From: Fulvia fulva
Lineage: Eukaryota; Ascomycota; Dothideomycetes; Mycosphaerellales; Mycosphaerellaceae
Length of the DNA stretch: 64,000 nt
Assembly: GCF_020509005.1 (NCBI RefSeq)
Contig: NC_063018.1
Location: forward strand, 1,736,001 to 1,800,000
Reading direction: 5' to 3'
In this document: positions 33,050 to 41,650 of the stretch, piece after piece
How positions within the stretch are numbered: the stretch's first letter is position 1
How the letters are laid out: the number at the start of each line of letters is the position of its first letter
Translations under genes and position numbers: made by a program
Notes under the pieces: generated by a model
Seen by the model: the letters and a program-made list of their open reading frames with translations, nothing else
The model's database searches: none
Told to the model about the DNA's origin: nothing

Positions 33050-34508
33050 TCAACCCCGAAGGTCTATCCTCTCCACCGGACTCCCACGTCCCTCAATCCG
33101 TCCATACCCTTGACTCGGCGCAGGTTCCAGCCCATGCATTGGGTGCCAAGGAGTTCCATAGTACGACTGCTCACCACTGAAGCCTCGCTGAGGGGTCGGT
33201 GGTGGCGGCTGTTGATAGTAGCTGGGTGGCGGGTAGTGATGTTGCGCCGCCTTGTCCCTGAAGAAGCCAAAGGCCAAATTCGTAGTCGCGAAGCCCATAA
33301 ACACTAGCAATGCGGAGAAGATCATGGCCTTCCAGCTGATGGGCTCGACGAAGGAGTTGAAGATCTCTGCAAAGGTGTGTGCGGATACCCTGGCTCGACC
33401 GACTTTGCTGGGGTCCTGGTTCATGCACTTTTTCCAGTTCTCGCAGACGGTATCCAGAGCTGGTACTCGTTTGGCAGGGTCGCAGTTGTTGTCGTTGTAG
33501 TTCTTCGCGCATACCGCCATTTCCGCCATAATATCGATCATCGCTTCATGAGACTTCTTGTCGACGTCGCCTTGTACTGCTGCCCAAAAGCAATAGATGA
33601 CATATGCGCAGCCGGCGAGGAGGAAGACGTTGAATGCGAGTTGTGCGTAGTACGAGAGGATGGCGGGCACTGTCGGGTGTTGGCCGATGAAGGTGAAGAA
33701 GTCCGATATGCGCGACGACTTCTCCACCGCCGGCTCTTGCGAATCGTGCTTGTTCTGACTGCTCGCCTTGCGTGGGCTCCTGCGCGTTGCCAGCTTCGTA
33801 TCCTCCTCAGACTCCGACACACTATGCCGTCGCCGCTTGGACCGCTGTCGCGCAAGATCGCGGGGCTTCTTCACCCTCATCTCTTTCGCGTGGGAGTAGT
33901 CTCCTCGTGGGATCTCGCCTCGGCCGGGACTGTTGTAGATCTTCTTGATTTTACCAACAAGCCAACTGTCTCGGCGCGCCGCATCGGGTCTGCTCTTCTC
34001 CTTGGTCGGGCTGCCTCTTTCGCGCTCTGCACCCGCCAATGTGCTCAGATCCACGCCGTCATATGTCGTCTTGCTCTTGCCCATGATGTTACTCCGTAAG
34101 CTGCGGCCCATGGTGTCGGGTGTGTTGTCATTGTCGGTGTGTTCGGGGCTCTTGGGCGTTTCCCCTCCACTCGAGTCGTTGACATCGTTGTTGGATTTGC
34201 GCGGAGTCATCCAGGTAGCATCATCGAAGGCGGCTGGTCGAGGTGGCAAGGGTTTGTTTGGCGAGGATTGATGGCTGGGCATTGGTTTCTGCGGCGAGTC
34301 CATCGCTCCTGTTGGTGTCGCCACGTCAGTCTTTTGCAGCGCTATTCCATACTGACGCTCCGCACTTACTTCTTCCTCCCGGTGTGCCCATCATGTGATT
34401 CCGTTGTGCATTCTGGCTGAGCTGTGCAAAAGGCGAGCGCGCATCGAGCGGTCCGGTTTTGTTCTGGTACTCGAAGTCCATGACTCCCTCGTTTCCGCGT
34501 CGCGACAT
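33050..34508 (-). CDS. brl1: Brl1/Brr6-family nuclear-envelope protein
   Basis: Two exons, 34508-34370 and 34308-33050, encode 465 residues. The 61-bp intron (34369-34309) has GTAAGT, a CTGAC branch site and AACAG, and its phase-1 junction joins the two frames exactly. Residues 1-255 are polar and disordered, with Pro- and Lys/Arg-rich stretches. Then come a membrane segment (about 267-288), a loop with four cysteines (C313, C322, C335, C341) that fits the disulphide-bridged Brr6/Brl1 domain, a second membrane segment (about 373-395) and a Pro/Tyr-rich tail. In yeasts this family spans the nuclear envelope and helps insert nuclear pore complexes and control membrane lipids. Paralogue choice (Brl1 or Brr6) cannot be settled from the sequence. 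Confidence 0.88.
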
Positions 34509-34874
34509 GATCGCGCTTGGATCTCGTAAGTCGTGCAGCGAGTGAGATTCTCAGTAGTTGTAAAGCGAAGTGCCGCCGTGAAGATGGTGGGACATCTAAA
34601 GACAAGCTTCTGATGCATGGAAAACAGGCATTGTCTGCTAACCCGGTTTCCACGACAACACACAACGCACGGCCCTTTGTCCACCCTTCACTTTCTTGAA
34701 GTGAATGTCGTTGATGAACTTGACTCTGATTCCACTCACTTCGCCATACACTTCATTACACACGTGAATCGGGGCTATGATCGCAACAAAAGTTGACTTC
34801 GCGTGATTTCCATCACTCAGCTGAGCTCGATTCTCATAACGAACCGGCCACAAATCTCATCACCCACCCACCCA
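34509..34874. other. Intergenic region, Brl1/Brr6 promoter side
   Basis: 366 bp between the start of the Brl1/Brr6 gene and the 3' end of the hydrolase gene. It should contain the promoter of the former and the 3' UTR of the latter. No distinct motif was recognised. Confidence 0.5.
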
Positions 34875-35714
34875 TCACTCCCCCTCAACCGGCGGCACCA
34901 CTTTCTCCAACCAAACACACATATCCCTCAACACCGCTCCATTCAACGTATGCTCCAAACCCTCATACTCCCTACACTCCACTTCGGTGCCCTCCGCACA
35001 CAGTTCCTTGACTTTCTCCTGCGTGTACCTCCACGCCCGTCTCGGAACCAGAGGATCTTTCGTTCCCCTTCCCAGAAACACCAGAGTCTTACTCTCTACC
35101 CTCGCTCCTAGTCCACCCTCTTTCCTCAGTTCCTCCAGTCTATCTTTCCCATCGCAGAGAGGAGCCCAGCCCAGCAGTCCCGCAACACCAGCGAGCTTAC
35201 CGGAGTACTTACTGGATGTGAGGTGGAGCAGGAGACTCATGGCGCAGCCCTGACTAAAACCACCGAGGACGATGCGGTCGAGAGGGACGCCAGAAGCATG
35301 GACGGCCTCAACTATGGATTCGAGGTAAGTCCTCGTCTCCAGCATCCCCTCCTCATCTTCGTCCGGCAGGTGTTCAGGTCTTGTGGGCTTGATGACGGGA
35401 AGTGCACCATGAATAAGAAACCATGCTGTATCCATTGTTTCGCGGTGATAGCGGGCGTTGGGGAGAACCCAGGCCATGTGGGGGAGTTTGTTGGCAGCTT
35501 GGAATTGGTCTGCTACATCTGAGGCACCATATGTCAGAGCTTGGTCCGCTGCAGACAGTGGCAAAGACTTACCTTGAATGAAATGAGCACTATCCGCCAG
35601 GCCATGGACAAAGATGAAGACTGCTGAATGCTTCCCATTCTTTGCCGGCTTGTAAATGGCATCTTCGCGCTCAGGCACCGAGGGCAGCGGGATCTGTTGC
35701 GGATCGGTCGACAT
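34875..35714 (-). CDS. Acyl-protein thioesterase/carboxylesterase-like serine hydrolase
   Basis: Two exons, 35714-35573 and 35518-34875, give 261 residues. The 54-bp intron (35572-35519; GTAAGT..CCTCAG) is a multiple of three without stops, so an unspliced reading stays open. Splicing restores the HFIQ-DVADQF junction and the family spacing. It is an alpha/beta hydrolase of the phospholipase/carboxylesterase family: FVHGLAD oxyanion loop (about 35-41), nucleophile in GGFSQG (Ser136), Asp202 in GTKDPLVP and His237 in GLEHT. Members remove acyl groups from proteins or lysophospholipids in the cytosol. It is slightly longer than typical APT1 because of a Glu/Asp-rich loop near 100-105. No signal peptide. 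The substrate is not predictable. Confidence 0.88.
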   Translation of the reverse strand: MSTDPQQIPLPSVPEREDAIYKPAKNGKHSAVFIFVHGLADSAHFIQGKSLPLSAADQALTYGASDVADQFQAANKLPHMAWVLPNARYHRETMDTAWFLIHGALPVIKPTRPEHLPDEDEEGMLETRTYLESIVEAVHASGVPLDRIVLGGFSQGCAMSLLLHLTSSKYSGKLAGVAGLLGWAPLCDGKDRLEELRKEGGLGARVESKTLVFLGRGTKDPLVPRRAWRYTQEKVKELCAEGTEVECREYEGLEHTLNGAVLRDMCVWLEKVVPPVEGE

Positions 35715-36280
35715 GATTTCCTCGGAGACTTCTTGGGTCCTGTCCTGGAGCCGACGATATGGCAGACATGTGCATTGAGGTACATATGGGTGAAGACGTC
35801 TCGGCGATTGGTCTTGGCGGATGTAGATCTACGGCCGAGCGGGGTGCTGCAGTCAGTGCAGTGGTGCTATGGAGCGAACGCACGCTAGAGGTACATGGAA
35901 GAACGGCCAAGCAAAATGTTATATGCCGAAGCACATGGCCATATCTTCACTTTAACGCAAGATTGTCGACAGGCTACTGCTCAAGGAGTGAGCTCTTTTG
36001 GGCTTGGCTGCCTGCGACATGAGACCGCCGACGGCTCCTCCTGTAAGTGAGAGAAGATAGTGGAGGAGAGAGCATTATGGTGGGACTCGAGCAGCGCCCG
36101 CAAACAGTGACAAGTTGTACTATAGCGAGGCACTATCGAGAGTGATACACTGAGCCTGACTGTCGCGACTGCCACATCAGGCAAGGCGGTAAAGCATGAC
36201 GCCGGGATCTTGCTACACTATAGGTTCTGGCGCGCCCTTCGGTGGACCCCCCTTCTGCGCATCACCAATGTATCACTACC
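35715..36280. other. Intergenic region between hydrolase and BTB gene
   Basis: 566 bp of ordinary composition. Expected to hold the hydrolase promoter and the 3' UTR of the BTB gene. No gene, repeat or clear motif seen. Confidence 0.5.
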
Positions 36281-37325
36281 TCATACCTCCTTCATCCACT
36301 TAAGCTGTTCCCTCCTATATGAAGACGTTCCCGGATCCTTCTTCCGGGATTTCGCCAGCTGAGCAGCTACATTCATCAAAAACTTGTTCGGATACTCCTG
36401 CTCGCCCATGAACCACTGCTTCGCAGCATCATGCGCATAAACATACGCCACGAAACGCTGCAATGGCGACCCAGCTACAGTGCCATCGTAGATGACCTTG
36501 GTGGCTTCTGCAGCGATCGGAAAGCGAGTACGATCGATGCAGTCGATCATCATCGAGAGAACGGCGTTGCAGAAGTGAGCATCTTGGACATACTCACCGA
36601 AGATGTAGAGATGTGCAAGCTCAACCCAGAAGAGGCCGTTGATGAGACCGGGGATATCCTCGGGAAGGCGGTCGGCATAGAGCCAGTCGATGTATGAGAT
36701 CACGGAGCCCACATCTTTGTCCTCGAAGTTGACTTCGCGCTTCTGGCCCTCGACCCAATCCTTGCTCAGAGCAGCCTTGAAGTAGTCGGAACTCTGGCAA
36801 AGGCGGTCTTCGTGGGTGGTCGCGGCCGTGGGGACCGAGCCGACATTGATCGTAACAATGGGCCTTGTGTACCTGTGGCATGTTAGCCGCATGTCGATGA
36901 AGTCGGGTACCTGCCAAGGAGACTAACCGCCAGCGGTTTGCAGTGGCAGCAAGCCGCTCGAGCTCATCCTTGCCTCGCCCGAAAATGAGTCTGAGAACCT
37001 CGTCGCAGAAGACGTCGTTCTGGATCTTCTCAGCAAAGTTGTACAGTCTGATCAGATGGACGTGGTGTGGGTACTTCTTGTCGTCCGGTGTGACGAGCAA
37101 ATCGGATAATTCTTTGATGTACAACCAACCGACATATGAGGTGACGACCTCCATCGACTCCTCCGGTATCGTGATATCGCGCGCAGCATCTTCTGCATAC
37201 TGCTTGTCGAGAGCGGCCTTTAAGAAGGGTGAGTTTTCGCGGAGTAGGTCTCCATGGATCGTGATGCTTTCTGATCCGTCACCTGACTTCAGCGTGATGA
37301 TGTTGCTGGTGTAGCGACGAGTCAT
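36281..37325 (-). CDS. Protein with two tandem BTB/POZ-like modules (chimeric)
   Basis: Exons 37325-36928 and 36872-36281 give 329 residues. The 55-bp intron (36927-36873; GTTAGT, GCTAAC branch, CCACAG) joins in phase 2, forming one Arg codon. Module 1 (about 5-133) has the BTB pattern: a strand block beginning RYTSNIITL, IHGDLLRENSPFLKAAL, a strand before SYVGWLY, then helices ending at ATANRW. Module 2 (about 134-329) starts RYTRPIVTI and repeats the plan with SSDYFKAAL, SYIDWLY and a full C-terminal helical tail. BTB proteins of this fungal type are poorly characterised; BTB domains mediate protein contacts, often with Cul3. Module 1 lacks the C-terminal part found in module 2, suggesting fusion of tandem paralogues. 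No function is assigned. Confidence 0.75.
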
Positions 37326-37735
37326 CAGTGCGTGTGTGACATACTGTCGCTAAAGTGTTTATACCGCTGTCTCTTCCTCGTCAAATTCCACTCTGAGGCC
37401 ATCGTGGTGATAGTGATGGTCTTGCAAATGAGAGGATTCAGATCATGGTCTGATGGTTGGTGATCTTTGTGTGTGAGGTTGCGAGCCCAAGATGTTGGTG
37501 GTCATGTGTTTTAGTCTGTGGCGTAGAAAATGCAAGTACTCGGCGCGCAGAAGAATTCGACGCAAGTGCGGTTCAAGTCGGAGCTTAGTTACCTTAGTGG
37601 CGTTTCGCAATCACATGCCACAGCAGCTCAGCATTGCGTGCATCTTACACGTGCATTCATGACACATGTGCGTACATCTCCCTCACTCAAGTAGCAGAAA
37701 TGTTCCGATCCCTGAATGTTTCCACTGCATACCCT
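37326..37735. other. Intergenic region between BTB genes
   Basis: 410 bp, ordinary composition, with no recognised feature; expected to hold the promoter of the chimeric BTB gene. Confidence 0.5.
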
Positions 37736-38421
37736 TCACATCTTGAACCATGTTTCACGTCGTGGGTAGAACTTGGTGTCATCCACAGTCCTCTGCTTGA
37801 CCATTGCGCGTAGAAGGTCCATCGTGAAGGCCACGGGATATGAGCCTTCACGAAAGTCCCAATGAATCGTCATCCGTGCCGCATAGATCTCCACCAGGCA
37901 ACGACGCAGCGGACTGCCTTCGGGAGTTCCGGCGTACGCAGCCACAACACACCGTACACTGGGCCATGTGCCGAGCTCCTCAGCCTGTCTGAGTAGTAGC
38001 GCGAGGACTGTGTTGCAGAAGTCGTCGTCTTGGATTTTTCCCCAAAGCAGTACAAGCGGGCTACGAGTTCACTTTCTGGCTCCGGTCTGCCCTTGGTGTC
38101 CTTTGGTACGTCCAGCTCTAGTCGACGACTGTAGAGCCAGTCGACGTAGGCAGCGACCACCTCCGCGGTATCATCTGGTAACTTGATCTCACGAGTCGCT
38201 CCATCAAGCCACTTCTTGTCCAAAGCTGCCTTGAAGAATGGCGAGTGGTCACGCAGAATGTCCTCGTGGATTGTGATGGCGTCATGCCCTTCGCCTGGCT
38301 TGAGGGTGATGATGTTACTTGTGTATCTGTTGAAACGTCAGAGTGGCTATCTGCGGGTGTGGCAACGCTCTTACCGCTTCTTCTTCGTCTTCTTCTCAGT
38401 CGAGGCAGTGTCGGAAGACAT
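37736..38421 (-). pseudogene. Single-module BTB/POZ gene with a one-base frameshift
   Basis: Exon 1 (38421-38375) encodes a short Ser/Lys-rich start ending KKTKKKR. A 48-bp intron (38374-38327; GTAAGA..CAACAG, phase 2) is followed by the BTB module: YTSNIITLK, DHSPFFKAALDKKW, AAYVDWLYSRR. At the A5 run (plus-strand T5, 38035-38039) the frame breaks right after LYCFGEK. Continuing one frame over gives IQDDDFCN.. and a C-terminal helical part ending FYPRRETWFKM at 37738, collinear with the neighbouring paralogue (FAEKIQNDVFCD). One missing A explains the break. It is either a recent pseudogene or an assembly error. The intron position and phase equal those before module 2 of the chimeric neighbour. 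Confidence 0.75.
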
Positions 38422-38619
38422 GTCGCTGATTGTGCTGTATTTATCGAGATTTGGATGTCGTGCACGGTGCGAAGTCAGCCGTGTGGTTTCAAGGTTGTTG
38501 AGATCGAAACAGAGTCGAGGAGAGAAGTCGCGCTCAATTGAGCATGTCCGAGCGCCTTCCCGCGTGCAAGGATCATCGGCTCACATGCAACCTGGAAGCT
38601 GCGAAAGACATCCGGTGAA
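38422..38619. other. Short spacer between BTB gene copies
   Basis: About 200 bp upstream of the frameshifted BTB gene. Likely contains its promoter; no motif recognised. Confidence 0.4.
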
Positions 38620-39096
38620 GGAAAGAGGCCACCTCTTTCGATGGCCATGCGGAGCGTGCATATGCAGCCATATCGCGTTGAATTATCATGCCCGCTTCTC
38701 GGCAGCTTTCTCCGGCCATATCCCCCTCCTCTCCCAGAACGACTCCTCCTACCTCCCCTCTTGACTTCTGCAAAGCTCGTGAGCAGATCCTTGATAACCT
38801 GCGCCCTTCCCTCCTACCACTTCGTCGAACCAGTAAGCCGGCGCAATTTCCAGCATACAGTCCACTGGCAATCCTCTCAACACACATCCTTTCTTGGTCC
38901 TCTGGCAGACCAGCGTTGCCACCTCGACATTCGGTAGCCAGCCTTTTCCATCCTTCGGCGGCTTGACAATGCCCTGGATGATCTCGCGCACGAATGCATC
39001 GCAGAAATCGTGATCTTCGATCTCGTGGCCGAAGATATACAGTTCGTACCACTCATGCTCTCCCACCACTACAGCGAGCCCGGGCTTCTGATACAC
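38620..39096 (-). pseudogene. 5'-truncated, frameshifted BTB/POZ paralogue
   Basis: Only the post-BTB half is present. ELYIFGHEIEDHDFCDAF (about 39050-38995) matches ELxLYxFGE-IQ..FC of the two neighbours, followed by a degraded helical part. Around 38820-38800 the frame shifts: after YWFDEVVGG the similarity to the paralogue (a DLL..FAEVKR segment against DLLRAMVKQR) continues one frame over. No BTB core (FKAAL/SYVDWLY) was found upstream to 39200. Third member of the same-strand tandem cluster. Confidence 0.65.
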
Positions 39097-39411
39097 GGGG
39101 TGCGCTACGCTATGTCTCTCTGGTAGATGCTATGTGGCAATAAGTGCATTGATATAGGCCATGGGCCTAGTTCCACATACTGCCGACGCTGTACTGCGCC
39201 ATTGTTGATGTTCATCTTGGTTGCTACTGTTGGTGTGAAGGAGAGTGACTCCGGATCGTGTCAGTGGACGAGCGACTGCAGTCCTGGCTCAATGCGTTCG
39301 CCGCTTCGAGCTCGTGCCATGAAGACCGTAGGCTCGCTACCTTGCTGTACTCATCGCTATGCATTACAGTATGATACATGCCAGCTCTATACCCTCTTGC
39401 GTACGTCTCAT
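39097..39411. other. 3' flank of RPT6
   Basis: About 315 bp, ordinary composition, between the BTB pseudogene and the RPT6 stop codon. No gene recognised; probably 3' UTR and spacer. Confidence 0.5.
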
Positions 39412-40633
39412 CTACTTCCACAGCTTGGCCAAGCTCGTCTCCTTGTCGTCATGCCTGTTCAGCACCTTGGCCGTTGCCAGATCGAAGTCCTCCTGTGTAA
39501 CGTGCACTCTGCGCTCTCTCAGCGCGTACATGCCAGCTTCTGTGCACACACCCTTCAGCTCAGCGCCGGAACAGCTGTTCATCTTCTCCGCGATCTTCAT
39601 CAAGTTGATGCCTCTTGTCAGGTTCATGCTTCGGGAGTGGATGCGGAGAATGTCGGCTCGTGCTTCGGTCGATGGCGGTGGGAATTCGATCTTTCGGTCG
39701 ATTCGTCCGGGTCGTAGAAGGGCGGGATCGAGAATGTCGAGTCTGTTGGTGGCCATGATGACCTTGATATTCTTGGTTGGCTCGAAGCCGTCCAGCTGGT
39801 TGAGCAGTTCCAACATAGTGCGCTGCACTTCCGAATCACCTCCCGAAGACCCCTCGACACGAGACGAACCGATAGAGTCAATCTCGTCCATGAAGATGAT
39901 CGAAGGTGCATGCTCTCGTGCCATAACGAACAGCTCTCTCACCATGCGCGATCCCTCACCAATGTACTTCTGCACCAATTCTGAACCAGAGACACGGATG
40001 AACTTGCAGTCTGTGTGATGCGCTACTGCTCTTGCGAGGAGAGTCTTTCCGGTACCTGGCGGGCCGTATAGAAGGACACCCTTCGGCTGCGCAATACCGA
40101 GCGACTCGAATAGTTCGGGGTGTTTGAGGCCCAGCTCGATGACTTCCTTGATCTGCTTAATCTGCTCATCCAGTCCACCGATCATGTCGTATGTGCTGTC
40201 GGGTACCTTCTCCACCATCATCAGCGATACGAGCGGGTCGACGGAGGATGGAAGGAGCGATGAGAGCTTGTAGCTGTCGGAGAGGAGAGTGACACGTTTG
40301 CCGGCTGTGAGTTTCGAAATGTCGATGTTATCCGCCACGTCGACAACTGTCCATCATGGTTAGTATGCACCGATCTGTTCGATATTGTCCAGTCTTACCA
40401 TATTTGCCTTCGGGATGCACCTTCACCAGGACCTTCTTGGTGCTCATCACCTGGACCACCTCGCCAACATAGCTTCCTGGCTGCTGGAGCAGACCCAGCT
40501 CTTCCCGTAGCAGGCGCACTCGGCTGTTGTACTCGTTTCGCTGTGCTTCCAGTCGTCGTAATACTGCTTGGCCCTGGATGATCTCGAGCTTCATGCTCTC
40601 GATCTTGTTGTGGAAGAACGTGTCGAGCGCCAT
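39412..40633 (-). CDS. RPT6: 26S proteasome regulatory AAA-ATPase subunit Rpt6
   Basis: Exons 40633-40399 and 40346-39412 give 389 residues. The 52-bp intron (40398-40347; GTAAGA, ACTAAC branch, GGACAG) joins phase 1 to restore [11 protein letters not shown]. The order is: N-terminal coiled coil (about 12-50, [22 protein letters not shown]), OB-fold (about 55-110), AAA domain with Walker A GPPGTGKT (173-180), Walker B IIFMDEID (228-235), arginine-finger region RPGRIDR (290-296) and a C-terminus ending SLAKLWK, which fits Rpt6 (AKLFK in yeast). It is one of six ATPases of the hexameric ring that unfolds substrates and opens the 20S gate. Full length, no defects, essential in yeast. The start is the first ATG before the coiled coil. 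Confidence 0.95.
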
Positions 40634-40985
40634 CGTGGCGGCTGTTTGCAGTGGTGGATGTGGTTCAAGTGAGGATGGATGACGTTCGAGATTTGGTAGG
40701 GCGGCTGATGGCGATGTCTGTGATGTCTGTGTATGATGGAGGGTGTTGCGATGGAGGTGTTGTTGCAAGCACGTGAATTGGAGGATGCCGTCGATGTCGG
40801 CGGAAACAACCACCGACGTTGCGCCAAGGCCCCACCCAAGAGTACCCTGCAGTGAATATGGATGGCATGGCAGTAATTAACGACCACTTGGTTTTTTCGA
40901 AAGTCCGCAGCTGGACTATCAACCTCGTAAAGCTATACGGATTGCGACTACCATACTACCTTTTATTGTCGAAGTTGCCCGTTTT
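40634..40985 (-). promoter_or_regulatory. Upstream region of RPT6, ending at the RIPed border
   Basis: About 350 bp of ordinary composition containing the 5' UTR and promoter of RPT6, with CA-rich and TC-rich runs on the coding strand. CA/TG depletion starts near 40985. No individual factor site is claimed. Confidence 0.45.
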
Positions 40986-41034
40986 AGGTCGTCGCGTCGC
41001 TATAAGACTCGATTATATATAGATATATAAATAT

Positions 41035-41650
41035 AACGTAAAGCACCAGTGAGCTAGGAACACTAGTGAGCTGGGAGTCTTGTCTTGGCACGACCAACTT
41101 CGTGATTATCGTACTATATCTTAACAACACAATATATAATCGTCTAATAAAGAAGGTAGAATTACTCTTACCCTCTCTACCTATCGTTAGGGCTAATTTC
41201 CGAGTCTCCTACGCGTAGCTATAGTATATTACGTACCTTATTCGACGCTAACTAGCCGGTACTACGGAATCACCCCTCGCGTTAATACTCGCCCTATCTA
41301 GCATAAACTTACGTTAACCGAAGAATAGACGATTATTCGATATATCCTCGATCTCGATTCGTAAGGATTTAGGCCTACCCTTAGCGAGGTAGTAGATATA
41401 GCGGACAAGCTACTCGGTGAACGCGACGCGGATCCGGTAGGTAAGAACTAGGTAGAGAGATTCGTTTCGCGCTCTACCGAGCTTAAAACGGCCTTTAACC
41501 GAGTAAAAGACCGTTAGAGAATACTCTAGGAAGATCTAGAAGTTATAAGCGCCTAGTTCAAGCTTATATAAGAGACGATTACTGAGTATAGTGTTGAATA
41601 GGTACGGGTAGATAGTAGCGGAGTAGAGTAGGAGATCAATCTTTAACTAA
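41035..41650 (+). pseudogene. RIPed Fot1/pogo-like transposase fragment
   Basis: The plus-strand frame about 41250-41640 gives the CENP-B-type helix-turn-helix start of pogo/Fot1 transposases. It has an SRYYGITPR block, then TIIRYILDLDS-GF, a segment around ADKLLGERDADPVGKN (41400-41450), ERFVSRS-ELK and ETITEY. Internal stops are all TAG/TAA at expected Gln/Trp. The DDE catalytic part is missing; the fragment stops near 41650 where Copia-derived sequence begins. Sequence at 41035-41100 (GTAAAGCACCAGTGAGCTAGGAACACTAGTGAGCTGGGAG, two related repeats) keeps CA/TG and may be the terminal repeat region. Confidence 0.7.

Noticed and set aside
33377..34099. 240-codon plus-strand ORF
   Set aside because: Antisense to the Brl1/Brr6 gene, which has a clear domain and a matching intron.
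38183..38764. 193-codon plus-strand ORF across the BTB copies
   Set aside because: Runs antisense across a BTB coding region and its intron; low-complexity translation and no homology pattern.
39359..40018. 219-codon plus-strand ORF
   Set aside because: Antisense to RPT6 exon 2, which is certain.
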